A stretch of DNA of 64,000 nt from Haliotis asinina. Taxonomy: Eukaryota > Mollusca > Gastropoda > Lepetellida > Haliotidae. Under the pieces are notes generated by a model. That model did not search any database. It saw nothing but the letters and a program-made list of their open reading frames with translations, and was not told the DNA's origin. Both the position numbers and the translations under genes were made by a program. Positions 44,825 to 53,434 of this stretch are shown piece after piece; positions within the stretch are counted from its first letter, which is position 1; every line of letters starts with the position of its first letter. The stretch spans positions 51,670,843-51,734,842 of the forward strand of contig NC_090282.1 in NCBI RefSeq assembly GCF_037392515.1. The letters run 5' to 3'.

Positions 44825-45971
44825 ATCCCAAAGTTACCCCACCAATCACTAAGGCTGTTTTATTATCAATATGCTGTTGATAGGTGGTGGAAACCCCCAC
44901 ACCCTCAGGGGGTACCTCCACATGAATTTTAGGCTCCGGAGGTGGCGCCACTATACCCTTTTCACGTGGTTGGGTGTGTGGGATATAGGGGGTGTTAATA
45001 TCGGGGTTGATACCCAACTTTTGATCCTTCGTGGCTATGACTATTTCGTTGTTATAACCCACCACTTTTTTTATTCTCAGTTGCATATCACTCGGAGCCA
45101 TGTACAACCCCACGCCGAACACGTAATTGACTTTCGATCTGGCGTATTCTAACACGTTTTGGTAGCGTTCGATGGCCCGCGGGAGATCAACTGGAGAATT
45201 GATAGCATCCTCAACGTTGGAAACGAATTGTGTCTGAGCGTCGTAAGCAGTTCCCTTACCGAGGATGTTAGAACGCGTCATCGACTGCGCACCCAACACC
45301 GCCCACACGTACGTTCGAATCGAGTCGTTCAAGCGTATTGTACCAGCACGAGTGAATCCTTTCGATGTTTTTGAGATCATTTTAGTCCAGGCTGTGGCTG
45401 CATCAGGACTGGTTTGCTTTATACAGCTGACATGGATCTTTTCATTCGTTGTGGGGCCTGTAAATGTATGACGGTTTGGGTTGTATGAACCATCTTTAGA
45501 ACCGGCATAATATGTTCCGGACCTGTAGAAGTACACGAGAACTATACCGAGACCATGGTTCACACCAGGAAGGCGAAAGTCTTTATTCGTTGGAATCTCA
45601 AACTCCCCACAAATACGTTCATAAGCGCGTCTATCATAGGGGTTATTCGTCATACTCCACGCTTTATCTTGGGGAAGAGGAGCACTTATTTCCTTCAATA
45701 TTCGTCTCGTTTGATAATAAATATGAAACAAAACAACCGCCTTACTCAGTTCGTCTATACCGTAGTCTGGTGTCACACCCGACCCTGTTGTCACACACCA
45801 CACAGCAAAGTTGAGTTGGTTCTGCCAAAACTGCATTGGGTTTTGATTCCAGTTTACCACCGCCTGCGCGTTATTAACGGACACGACATACTTTTCAAAG
45901 ATATCAATAAAGGTTGTTTTAAACCCCGTACCATCTGCATTCACCACGATTTTCAAGTGTGCTAAATCCAT
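44802..45971 (-). CDS. Conserved large Polinton protein, tail-anchored (389 aa)
   Basis: Conserved blocks: NPMQFWQNQLNFAVW, APLPQDKAW, NPYDRRAYERICGEFEI, GFTRAGTIRLNDSIRTYVW, SPVDLPRAIERYQNVLEYAR, then VGYNNEIVIATKDQKLGINP. The C terminus is a variable Pro-rich linker and a hydrophobic end (TALVIGGVTLGFIWLKIS). The middle (~135-200) differs from the element 2 homologue (56,812-58,029). I recall similar uncharacterised proteins in many invertebrate Polintons. There is no recognisable protease triad. Probably a structural protein; function unknown. Confidence 0.85.
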   Translation of the reverse strand: MDLAHLKIVVNADGTGFKTTFIDIFEKYVVSVNNAQAVVNWNQNPMQFWQNQLNFAVWCVTTGSGVTPDYGIDELSKAVVLFHIYYQTRRILKEISAPLPQDKAWSMTNNPYDRRAYERICGEFEIPTNKDFRLPGVNHGLGIVLVYFYRSGTYYAGSKDGSYNPNRHTFTGPTTNEKIHVSCIKQTSPDAATAWTKMISKTSKGFTRAGTIRLNDSIRTYVWAVLGAQSMTRSNILGKGTAYDAQTQFVSNVEDAINSPVDLPRAIERYQNVLEYARSKVNYVFGVGLYMAPSDMQLRIKKVVGYNNEIVIATKDQKLGINPDINTPYIPHTQPREKGIVAPPPEPKIHVEVPPEGVGVSTTYQQHIDNKTALVIGGVTLGFIWLKIS

Positions 45972-46000
45972 ATTATAATTTATAATTCATATATTATAAT
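45972..46000. promoter_or_regulatory. Bidirectional AT-only promoter region
   Basis: 29 bases (TATTATAATTTATAATTCAT core) between two divergent ATGs. It has the same TTATAAT-type content as the spacer before the capsid gene and no CCAAT motif. Confidence 0.55.
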
Positions 46001-46654
46001 ATGTACATAACACTTCCAGGAATAACTAGCGGTGAGGCCGTTCAGCTGACGCACGCGATCGATAACACGTCAGGTCAACTCGAAGTCGCACTCTGCGATA
46101 TCACCTACCTACCGCAATGGACTAACATTAATATCAGCAACAATAAGCTGTTCGTCAGTGGAACTCGCAGTCAAATAACTGACGGCTACTACAGCGTGTG
46201 CTCGCTAAACGACGAGGTCTTCAAACCCCTGGGAGCCGAACTCAAGATGAACGACTCAAACGGCACAGTGGTGTTAATCAACAACGGAAGAACCTCCTTG
46301 AGGCTCGGCCGACCATTAGCGAGGATACTCGGTATGTCTCCTGACGAGATAAAACCAACAACAACCGTCACAGGCACGAAGTTACCCGAACTAGTACCGT
46401 ACCGAGAGCTATACATTCATCTCGGTCAGGTGAGCACAACGTATAACATTCAAGGAGGCCACCCTTCCACTATACTGAGAGCAGTGCCGGTGAAAACTGA
46501 GAAATTCAACGACGGTAGAACCGAGTCGTTTTCACCACGGCAGTATAAGAGATTAACCCAGGGCAACATACCTGAGCTGACAATATCGGTGTTAGATATA
46601 AATCATAATCCTGTAAATATAGGATACCTCAGCTTAACGCTTCACGTAAAATGA
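46001..46654 (+). CDS. Candidate minor capsid (penton) protein
   Basis: 217 residues. It begins MYITLPG and continues with a beta-rich pattern: LEVALCDITYLPQW, GYYSVCSLNDEV, LARILGMSPDEI, LYIHLGQVSTTYNI, ILRAVPV, LTISVLDINHNPVNIGYLSL, ending TLHV. The order of LY-strand, LRxVPV and final LTLHV matches the penton-like proteins I know from animal Polintons and adintoviruses. It would form capsid vertices as a single jelly-roll. It shares an ATGA overlap with the following gene. Highly conserved in element 2 (56,121-56,774). Confidence 0.65.
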   Translation: MYITLPGITSGEAVQLTHAIDNTSGQLEVALCDITYLPQWTNINISNNKLFVSGTRSQITDGYYSVCSLNDEVFKPLGAELKMNDSNGTVVLINNGRTSLRLGRPLARILGMSPDEIKPTTTVTGTKLPELVPYRELYIHLGQVSTTYNIQGGHPSTILRAVPVKTEKFNDGRTESFSPRQYKRLTQGNIPELTISVLDINHNPVNIGYLSLTLHVK

Positions 46655-47562
46655 CCAGCGCACAAGGACCCGGAGTGAAAAAATGCGTCAATATCGGGAT
46701 CTCCGACCTCGGAGACACGCGCGGTTTCGACGCTCCCGGAGTAGATGGTAAATCATACGCCTTGCAACTAAAAAACAACATTTACAAACGCATTGAAATC
46801 CCCTCCGGTGGAGCCCTAAGTGATATGATAGATACCACAGGGGCAACAGCCAACACTAAGTACGCCCTCGTCAACACCGGTGATGACAACTGGAGAATAT
46901 ACCCATCATTCGGAGGTAAACTGTTCGACTTAGACGATGTTGAGAGCACTACCGTCGTCAAAAACAAACCATATATGCTCGTCTTCACCGAAGATGACAA
47001 GTGGGTGTTGTTACCCGATAACAAATGGTTTCTCAATATTAGACTCGTCTCCCCTTACGTGTTCACGGATAACAAAGACAACCACCTAAACAAAGTCGTG
47101 AACAATGGAACCCTGCTCGTGGCTTACGTCCCAACTCAGAGACGTAGCATAGTCGTCAGCCCAGTCAACACTATAGCAGCCCACATGCTATCGAGTAAAC
47201 CGGCCATGCAAAACGTGAAATTGCAGTTGGTGTCTGAATTCGAAGGCGTGGTTAAGATACTAGAGAGTCTACCGGCAAACTCAACACTGTTCATCAAAGT
47301 CTACCTAGGGGAACCATCGGGGAATGATGTCGAGATCGTGAAGGGGATCAAACTCGGGTGGGTGAAACGACACCAGTTTCAAGTTTGCAACGTTTACGTG
47401 CGGGTGGGTGTCGACTCCAAGACCAGTCTGCAGGGGGTCAACGTGATCGTAGAAAACAAGATATCACTAATCAATATCTTCCTGCCTGACAACATACACT
47501 TCATGGGTATAAAGTTAACCCCTGAATTATTATCAGAAAACCAGTTGGAAATTATATCGTAA
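46651..47562 (+). CDS. LGDT-motif protein, possible attachment fibre (303 aa)
   Basis: The N-terminal motif SDLGDTRGFDAPG...YALQLKNNIYKR is followed by beta-rich sequence with KWFLNIRLVSPYVF and a C terminus LISIN-like segment (SLQGVNVIVENKISLIN) ending LLSENQLEIIS. The following 225-aa gene shares the same N-terminal, middle and C-terminal blocks, so the two are paralogues. The start overlaps the penton stop (ATGA). Position after the penton gene and short-repeat-like LGDT...PG.DG..Y motifs suggest a fibre or spike attached to vertices; that is inference. About 90% conserved in element 2. Confidence 0.8.
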   Translation: MTSAQGPGVKKCVNIGISDLGDTRGFDAPGVDGKSYALQLKNNIYKRIEIPSGGALSDMIDTTGATANTKYALVNTGDDNWRIYPSFGGKLFDLDDVESTTVVKNKPYMLVFTEDDKWVLLPDNKWFLNIRLVSPYVFTDNKDNHLNKVVNNGTLLVAYVPTQRRSIVVSPVNTIAAHMLSSKPAMQNVKLQLVSEFEGVVKILESLPANSTLFIKVYLGEPSGNDVEIVKGIKLGWVKRHQFQVCNVYVRVGVDSKTSLQGVNVIVENKISLINIFLPDNIHFMGIKLTPELLSENQLEIIS

Positions 47563-47572
47563 TAGTATAATA

Positions 47573-48250
47573 ATGACCAGTCATCATCCCAACACTACGC
47601 TTAACGACCTGGGAGATACGGAGGGATTCGATCAGCCTGGTGAGGAAGATGAATTATACATCCTGCACTTCAAAGACAACGTGTACAAACGGGTGCCGTT
47701 ATCAGATTTTAAAGAACCCAAATGGCTGATCAACTTAACACTCGCCTCACCTTATATCACAATAGAAGGAGATAAATATAAATTAATCTCTAAGATTAGG
47801 AACAACGGCATCTGGGTCGGGGATTTCATTCCGGAGAGGGAATTAGTACACTTACCACATGTTGGTCACAAAAAAAAAGGGTTAGGTGCTTATCCACCCT
47901 CTAAATTAACATTTAGCGAATATCTTCCTAGCATATCATCCCCTTGCACACTCATCATAGAAGTCTTCTTTTATAAAAACACCCCACTAGTACACCAAAT
48001 TTTACCCGGGGTGTCAATACAATGGTTGGACGAACACCTAGACCAATATTGCCGTATTGTTATACAGTGGGATACCCACGGGGGTACTATAAACCACTTA
48101 ATAAGCCTCCGTGGGGTTTCTATTACAACAGGAAATTTTATTTACCTCTCACCTATTACCCTGGGTAATCTACACCTTGTAGACTTCAAATACATTAATA
48201 GAGTATTAACTGAAACCCAATTAAAATATCTTTCAAAATATATATTATAG
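47573..48250 (+). CDS. LGDT-motif paralogue, possible second fibre (225 aa)
   Basis: Shares NDLGDTEGFDQPG...YILHFKDNVYKRV, KWLINLTLASPYIT and ISLRGVSITTGNFIYLSPIT with the preceding protein but lacks its ~70-residue insert. The middle (~75-140) differs greatly from the element 2 version (54,504-55,199, 231 aa), with length changes, while both ends are conserved. A fast-changing centre is what one expects of a receptor-contact region, but no binding partner can be read from sequence. One base separates its stop from the next ATG. Confidence 0.8.
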   Translation: MTSHHPNTTLNDLGDTEGFDQPGEEDELYILHFKDNVYKRVPLSDFKEPKWLINLTLASPYITIEGDKYKLISKIRNNGIWVGDFIPERELVHLPHVGHKKKGLGAYPPSKLTFSEYLPSISSPCTLIIEVFFYKNTPLVHQILPGVSIQWLDEHLDQYCRIVIQWDTHGGTINHLISLRGVSITTGNFIYLSPITLGNLHLVDFKYINRVLTETQLKYLSKYIL

Positions 48251-48251
48251 G

Positions 48252-48869
48252 ATGGGTCTGTACCCAGTCGTAGAGGAAGTAGCGAAGACATTGGAAACTG
48301 TAGATGGGTTCCGCTTGAGGCAGTTATGTGATGTGAAACGCCAACTAGAACAAGACCGTGACACGCGGAAAGCTCTATGTAAGAAGTACAATAGAGCTTT
48401 CAATATCGTGGACGGGGCTGACACTACCCTTATGACAACCAGCATGGGACTAGGGGCGGCAGGAGTTGTGTTGTTAACCACCATCGTGGCTGCACCTATA
48501 GTTCTAGGTTTTGAAATAACAGCTGGGATAGCGGGGGTGTTAGGGTTGACGCTTAAGTTGGTATCACGCAGACTGCATCGTAAGGCATTGAAACACGACG
48601 AGATCAGGGTTCTGGCCGAAGCAAAGCTGAACACAGTTAGTGAGCGTATTTCCACGGCACTCTCTGACAGTAAAATCTCAGAAGAGGAGTTTCGTTCAAT
48701 CCTATCTGAACTCAAAAAATATAACGAAATGAAACAAGATATTCGATCCAAGTCTCGTAAGTCTGCTATCAGCGAGGACGAGAAAAAAAAGTACATAGAA
48801 CAGGGAATACAAAAAGCCCAGCAAGCCTTTATTATGAACACCAAAGAGATCGTAGGCGGTTCACGTTAA
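48252..48869 (+). CDS. Conserved membrane/coiled-coil protein (205 aa)
   Basis: A charged N-terminal helix (RLRQLCDVKRQLEQDRD), a central hydrophobic hairpin (~58-105: TLMTTSMGLGAAGVVLLTTI ... GLTLKLVSRRL), then a charged region (KHDEIRVLAEAKLNTVSERI) with coiled-coil character and a lysine-rich end. Element 2 has the same length and few changes (53,885-54,502). I recall relatives in many invertebrate Polintons with no assigned role. It may remodel membranes or sit in the virion. It is the last gene before the right TIR. Confidence 0.85.
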   Translation: MGLYPVVEEVAKTLETVDGFRLRQLCDVKRQLEQDRDTRKALCKKYNRAFNIVDGADTTLMTTSMGLGAAGVVLLTTIVAAPIVLGFEITAGIAGVLGLTLKLVSRRLHRKALKHDEIRVLAEAKLNTVSERISTALSDSKISEEEFRSILSELKKYNEMKQDIRSKSRKSAISEDEKKKYIEQGIQKAQQAFIMNTKEIVGGSR

Positions 48870-48907
48870 ACTGTTTCATCGATATAAACGTGACATAGGG
48901 CGCCAAA

Positions 48908-49129
48908 GTGAGGTATCTGTACCAGCCGGGGGAACACGAGGGTGATAGCCGTAAGCGAGCCACCGATCCTATATGGTCAGTCAAAACTTACAACATAGAT
49001 AAAGTGGATATGAAAGCCGACGAACCTAACTTGTACTACTTGAGGGGTGGGCCGGGTAGGGGGTTTGTAAGAGAAGAATTATTGATCGTACCGTACGGCA
49101 CAGTGTTACCGCCTGCCAAGTCACGGTAA
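48908..49129 (+). pseudogene. Integrase C-terminal fragment inside right TIR
   Basis: 73 codons identical to the last 73 residues of the integrase (RYLYQPGEHEGDSRKR ... TVLPPAKSR). It lacks the catalytic domain and a normal start. It exists because the integrase gene runs into the TIR. The frame is preserved by TIR identity rather than by use. Confidence 0.9.
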
Positions 49130-49186
49130 ACGTGATGGCGTGGCTTTGTAGTAGGGGCAATAATAGCAAGAGCTAATAGTCCCACC

Positions 49187-49213
49187 AAAGCCTCATTTAG
49201 TAAATGAGGCTTT
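49187..49213. promoter_or_regulatory. Perfect hairpin in right TIR
   Basis: Mirror copy of the left-TIR hairpin, its outer end 50 bases from the element end. Confidence 0.8.
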
Positions 49214-49263
49214 TTAGAGGGGTTTTTGAAAAGTGTTTTCGGACTGTCATTCCCTATACTACT

Positions 49264-49268
49264 TATGA
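49264..49268. repeat. Polinton 1 target-site duplication, right
   Basis: TATGA, matching 34,707-34,711. LINE B sequence continues directly on both sides. Confidence 0.8.
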
Positions 49269-49553
49269 TATATACTTAGCCAATGTGTTCCTAATAAGCA
49301 CTAGGATTCCTCCAGAGTTTCTGATTGCCCCTGAAGACTTATCTCGGGTGCTACTGAATTGGGTATAGCCAGGTAAATTAAAATTGTCACCATCAGAGCA
49401 CCACGTTTCAACCAAGGATACACAATCATACTTGTTAATGAAAGAAATAAAGTCACTGTTATTCAGTTGTTTCTTAAGGCCTTCAACATTCCAAATTACA
49501 CAATTCACGTTCTGATCATCAGTACGCCTATATGTCTTGCCTTGGCCTCCCCG
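49264..49553 (-). pseudogene. LINE B ORF2, endonuclease N-terminal part
   Basis: Minus-strand frame that opens after the ORF1 stop and reads NCVIWNVEGLKK, then DCVSLVETW (catalytic glutamate) and GGILVLIRN, ending KYIS at the Polinton edge. It is completed by 31,511-34,711. No ATG is visible near the opening. The upstream TAA belongs to ORF1. Confidence 0.85.
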
Positions 49554-49704
49554 TTATAACGTGTCCGTAGACTCGCCATCTGCATCAACATCGTTACTCA
49601 CCCTGTTGCGGTTCTCAAATACAGGATAGAGCTTGCGAGTTCCCCCCTGTTGGGGGAACGTCCTGACGAGATCAAGTTTAGATTCCGTTTCGTTTAGCTT
49701 GTAA
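49554..49704 (-). pseudogene. LINE B ORF1, C-terminal tail
   Basis: About 49 open codons ending ...DVDADGESTDTL-stop, immediately before the ORF2 frame. It begins at the LINE A junction, so LINE B was truncated within ORF1 at insertion. Too short to recognise a domain. Confidence 0.6.
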
Positions 49705-49719
49705 AGCATGTTGATTATT
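49705..49719. repeat. LINE B target-site duplication, copy 2
   Basis: AGCATGTTGATTATT, exact match of 31,399-31,413. Confidence 0.93.
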
Positions 49720-51435
49720 AATCAGTGCATTTTTAACAAATGATTCCAGTCGCACTAAGTGATCGACAGTACTTCTGTTTTTACGGAAACCACACTGTAT
49801 ATCAGTTATAAGGTTATTTGTTTCCAAGTACCAAACAAGTCGATTATTTATCATGCGTTCCATGGTCTTGCAAACACAGCTAGTTAACGAAATCGGACGA
49901 TAATTGGATGGATCGGTATGATCACGTCCAGGTTTAGGTATGGGTACTACTATGGCGTCACGCCATGATGAAGGAAAGTTACCCGATGTCCAAATATCAT
50001 CAAAAATATTTAGGAGAGTTTCTAGGCAGGATTCTGGTAAGTGCTTCAGGAGTTGATAATGTATGTTATCAGCTCCTGTAGCAGTATCATGAGCTTGATC
50101 AAGAGCAGTATGGAGCTCATGAATAGAAAAAGTTTCATTATAATCTTCCCCATTATCTGAGTTGAAATTAATAGTTTTCTTTTCTTGTTGTTTTTGATAC
50201 TGCTGGAATTTAGGTAAATAATTAGAAGAGGAAGAGTGTTTAGCAAGGGTTTCACCCAGTTTATTTGCGATATCTGATTTATCGGTAAGTACTTGATCTC
50301 CATGTTTAAGATGATTGACAGTAGATTTAGTACCTTTACCTTTAATTTTCTGGACCATATTCCATACCTTGGACATGGGTGTCCGAGAATTTATTTTAGA
50401 TATATAATTTTGCCAAGATTGGCGTTTGTTCTGTTTAAAAGTACGCCGTGCTTTAGCATTTAAAATTTTATATTTATTCAAATTATGCACCATAGGATGG
50501 CGACGGAAATAATGTTCTGCTTTTTTCCTTGCCTTCCTAGCTTGTTTGCATTCATCGTTGAACCATGGTTTTCTTATGTGTGGAACTGCAGAGGACTTTG
50601 GTATACACTCATCAGCTATGGAGTTCAATTCATCAGAAAAAACATTTAATAGCATCAGGAACGTCAGTAAAACGTTCAGGTTTAAGCTTTTCAGCACACA
50701 GTGTTTCATATAAAGTCCAGTTAGCCTCTTTAAAATTCCGTCTTGATGATGGAGGAACATCGGATGGAGTTACAGCTTTTAATATAGTAGGAAAATGGTC
50801 ACTTCCACAGAGGTCATCATGGACTGACCATTCGAATTCATTAAGTAGTTCTGAATTTGTGAGTGACAGGTCAAGAGCAGAATAGGTCCCTGTCCCAGGG
50901 TGTAAACACGTATTGGAGCCATCATTATAAATACATAAATCGTTGTCAGAACAGAAGTCCTCCAACAACTTACCTTTAGCGTTTATATTTACACTACCCC
51001 AGAGAGGGTTGTGCCCATTTAAATCTCCCATTATAATACAGGGCTTCGGGAGTTGGTCATAGAGAGCTTGCAGATCAGTTTTGGCAAACGTCGAAGACGG
51101 CGAAATATACAGCGAGCATAGCGTAAACGCTACATGTAAAGTAATTCTCACAGCAACAGCCTGCATATTAGTATTAAGTGATACAGGGCTTTGAATAACG
51201 TTTTGTCTGACTAGAACGGATGACCCGCCAGTGGCTCTATCACCCGGAGGTGAAAAAGAATGATATGCATTAAAATGGCGAAGGTCAAATGCATCTGTTT
51301 GTTTTAAATATGTCTCTTGGAGACATAACGCTGAAGGTGTGAAATCTTGGACTAATAGCTGTAATTCATGTAAATTAGTCCTCAAACCTCTGCAGTTCCA
51401 TTGTACAATATTATTGGAATAAACTATCTTTTGGG
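49705..51435 (-). pseudogene. LINE A ORF2, N-terminal part: endonuclease + start of reverse transcriptase
   Basis: Opens in a frame overlapping the ORF1 stop, with IVQWNCRGLRTNL, LCLQETYL, IIMGDLNGHNPLW, SALDLSLT and GSDHFP, the complete set of AP-endonuclease residues. No ATG precedes it, so ORF2 was probably made by reinitiation or frameshifting. An extra T (A6 on the plus strand at 50,637-50,642) shifts the frame before the linker. The second frame carries PKPGRDHTDPSNYRPISLTS and QCGFRKNRSTVDHL, then stops at the LINE B junction. The rest is at 29,431-31,413. Confidence 0.9.
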
Positions 51436-52692
51436 GGGATTTTTTGGGGATCTACCCCGCACTCTTTTGGAGGGCGACAAGCTATGTGCCCTAGAATGGA
51501 CGTTTTCAGAAACGTCCATATCTTCAAGAGACCCATATTTATTAAACAATTGAATTTTATTTTGTGACCCCTTAGGAGCTCTGCCACTTTGTTGCTTTGA
51601 AGCATCAGACTTAGGTTTGGGTTTAGTTTTAACAATTTGTTGTCTATCAGCTGTTGAATGAGACTCAGAGCGTGACTGTGAAGATGACTTATGATCAGAG
51701 GACTTTGATGTAGTAGGAAGTGATTCCTCAGTCTGGGATGATATAGCAGGGTATAAAACCTGTGGGGAGTCGGAACTGACCCAAGTCAAGGTAGTTTGGC
51801 ATCCTGTGGATGATTTTGTTATTTTAGAGTTGGATTCAGATGATGATTTTGCTATTGTAGCATAACTTTCTAGAAGGTCAGATCTCTTCACCAGTTTCTT
51901 TGCCTCAGAAAAAGAGATATTTTGGGTGAACTTTATTTTGTTAATCGCCATTTGCTCTTTCCATATTGGACACTGTTTTGACGAAGATGAATGGTCGCCA
52001 GAGCAGTTAGTGCATTTTTTAAAGTCACTGTCACAATCTTCTGTTGTGTGTGTCTTCTCACCACAGTGAGCACACACAACAGACAATGTGCAGGTAGATA
52101 CACCGTGTCCATATTTCTGACATTTAAAACACCTGAGCGGGTTGGGGATGTAGGTTTCAACTTGGATATTGCAGTAACCCGCCTTTACTGATTTGGGAGC
52201 ATTTGGCAATGAAAAAGAAAACAGATAGGTATTTGTTTGGATTGTTTCATTGTTTTTTCGGGTGGAAAAGCGCTTCACATACAGCACACCTTGATCCTTC
52301 ATTTCGCATGCTATATCAAGCTCGGACATGTCAGCAAACAACCGATCACGATCTCTGACGATACCTTTACTTGTGTTCAAGGTCTTGTGAGCAGAGACCG
52401 TGACCGGAATGCCCACAAAAGATTCAATGTTCATCAGATTGGTTGTCTGCTGTTTCTTGCCACACTCTATTAGTAATGCACCCGAACGCAAGCGTCTAAT
52501 GTTCTTGACATCCCCAGCAATACCTTGAATGCCCTTAGATACTGCGAAAGGGTTCAACTTCAATGGTGTCTTGTCCGGAGTCTCAATAACGAGGAAACGT
52601 GGCCAATACTCAATCGATAGAGACGGTCTATGAGAAGTATCAACGGGATCAATTTCAAGTGGACGTTTGGTTTTTTTAAGGGGGTATTTCAT
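51424..52692 (-). CDS. LINE A ORF1 protein (zinc-knuckle, Gag-like)
   Basis: 422 residues, intact. The N-terminal part has an RNA-recognition-like fold candidate (SIEYWPRFLVIETPDKTP ... LLIECGKKQQTTNL). Three zinc knuckles follow: CFKCQKYGHGVSTC, CAHCGEKTHTTEDC and CTNCSGDHSSSSKQC. The rest is Ser/Lys-rich and basic. Such ORF1 proteins coat LINE RNA and help target-primed integration. Stop and ORF2 opening overlap in different frames. A decayed copy of its first ~60 codons is at 24,909-25,257 on the plus strand. Confidence 0.92.
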   Translation of the reverse strand: MKYPLKKTKRPLEIDPVDTSHRPSLSIEYWPRFLVIETPDKTPLKLNPFAVSKGIQGIAGDVKNIRRLRSGALLIECGKKQQTTNLMNIESFVGIPVTVSAHKTLNTSKGIVRDRDRLFADMSELDIACEMKDQGVLYVKRFSTRKNNETIQTNTYLFSFSLPNAPKSVKAGYCNIQVETYIPNPLRCFKCQKYGHGVSTCTLSVVCAHCGEKTHTTEDCDSDFKKCTNCSGDHSSSSKQCPIWKEQMAINKIKFTQNISFSEAKKLVKRSDLLESYATIAKSSSESNSKITKSSTGCQTTLTWVSSDSPQVLYPAISSQTEESLPTTSKSSDHKSSSQSRSESHSTADRQQIVKTKPKPKSDASKQQSGRAPKGSQNKIQLFNKYGSLEDMDVSENVHSRAHSLSPSKRVRGRSPKNPPKR

Positions 52693-53290
52693 AAGCCATG
52701 ATTGGTGTCATATGATTCATCATCCGAGCTCCCCACCCACCATGGAGTATCACAAGGACAATGCTAAAGCAAGCGGGCCTCCAGCTTGCAGCACCAAGGA
52801 TACCCGGATGATATACTCCAGCAGAAGAATTAAGAGATTAATAATTCTACCAGATTGGCCCATGAGCCACCGCCTTCTGGCATAGGACTCTAGGCAAATT
52901 ACAGAACAACATACTTCAAATTCAAAATGTTTTAGATTATATAGTCAAGTCCAAATTTACAACGATTCCAAATGATATATGTGCATTGATAAATATAATA
53001 ATGCCCCATGCACAGGGCTTGGCATGACCAGCCGATTGGTCGAACCGGGCCTATTCGACCACCCGTCTAGGCGAAGTCAGGGCCAAAGTGGTGTATTGAG
53101 CAACAGGAACACGGTTGCAAGCTCCTATTGCTCTCAACCACCAGGATCCCCTCCTCCGCCGACACAGGGCTGCAACCCACGGCAAACGGGTTGGTGGACC
53201 AAATATCCTCCCGGGTCCACTACGGGGATGTCGGCGAGCTCTTGGCGTTACCCAGCACCCACCACGAGGAGGTGGCTCGCCACGGGTGCC
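52693..53290 (-). promoter_or_regulatory. LINE A 5' untranslated region
   Basis: About 600 bases from the 5' end (minus strand GGCACCCGTGGCGAGCCACC) to the ORF1 start. The first ~250 bases are GC-rich, the remainder AT-rich. Non-LTR elements of this kind carry an internal promoter here, but no specific box is identified. Its end meets the 11-bp target-site duplication exactly, so the element is full length. Confidence 0.8.
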
Positions 53291-53301
53291 AGGATGCATT
53301 G
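53291..53301. repeat. LINE A target-site duplication, 5' side
   Basis: AGGATGCATTG, exact match of 28,880-28,890. Confidence 0.9.
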
Positions 53302-53434
53302 CATGTTATGGTTTATTCAAAAGATTGTTTGAAAGGAACAGTTGCATGCGTAAGCAACGGTTCTACTTAAAAAGGCAAAGAACACTTTACATAATTTATG
53401 CTTCTCACACAGGTTATGACTGCATGATTTTACT
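53302..53434. repeat. Continuation of host module
   Basis: Resembles 26,872-26,984 (AAAGATTGTTTGAAAGGAAC versus AAAGATCGTTTGGAAGAAC; CATAATTTATGCTTC versus CATAATTTATACTTC; GACTGCATGA in both). It is the part of module copy 3 displaced by LINE A. No gene recognised. Confidence 0.65.

Larger units (their letters stand above)
34712..49263. mobile_element. Polinton/Maverick element 1 (complete, 14,552 bp)
   Basis: It is bounded by 357-bp terminal inverted repeats starting AGTAGTATAGGGAATG. It encodes a DDE integrase, a protein-primed family B DNA polymerase, an FtsK/HerA-type packaging ATPase, a candidate major capsid protein and a candidate penton protein, plus about ten conserved but uncharacterised proteins. 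Every frame looks intact. The two TIRs are almost identical (one mismatch seen, near 35,056), so insertion or TIR conversion is recent. Cargo and organisation fit an endogenous adinto-like/Polinton virus. No adenain-type protease was found. Confidence 0.95.
48907..49263. repeat. Polinton 1 right terminal inverted repeat
   Basis: Reverse complement of 34,712-35,068, ending TACTACT at 49,263. It starts 37 bases after the 205-aa gene stop. Confidence 0.93.
31414..49704 (-). mobile_element. LINE B: 5'-truncated non-LTR retrotransposon, interrupted
   Basis: Minus-strand LINE inserted in LINE A with a 15-bp target-site duplication. Reading from 49,704 downward it contains the tail of ORF1, the start of an ORF2 endonuclease, then a 14.55-kb Polinton, then the rest of ORF2 to 31,511 and a ~100-bp 3' region ending AATAAACTCACTTAC without poly(A). 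Without the Polinton it is about 3.7 kb. It has an AP-type endonuclease and reverse transcriptase but no RNase H. I do not assign a clade with confidence (CR1/L2-like is possible). Confidence 0.88.
28891..53290 (-). mobile_element. LINE A: full-length non-LTR retrotransposon, interrupted
   Basis: A minus-strand LINE, read from 53,290 down to 28,891. It has a ~600-bp GC-rich 5' region, ORF1 (52,692-51,424), ORF2 with endonuclease, reverse transcriptase and RNase H, and a 3' end in GAGTGAGTGA-type (ACTC)n repeats. An 11-bp duplication flanks it. Without the 18.3-kb insertion (31,414-49,704 plus one duplication copy) it is about 6.1 kb. The RNase H and the two-ORF plan place it in the I/Jockey-like group. 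Clade naming beyond that (perhaps Nimb-like) is a guess. ORF2 has one frameshift and is split, so this copy is dead. Confidence 0.9.

Noticed and set aside
48245..48844. 199-codon frame antisense to the 205-aa gene, also open in element 2 (53,910-54,509)
   Set aside because: Conservation follows from the sense gene being nearly identical. Substitutions fit the sense frame, which has a coherent membrane/coiled-coil layout, and the antisense reading starts inside no promoter-like spacer.
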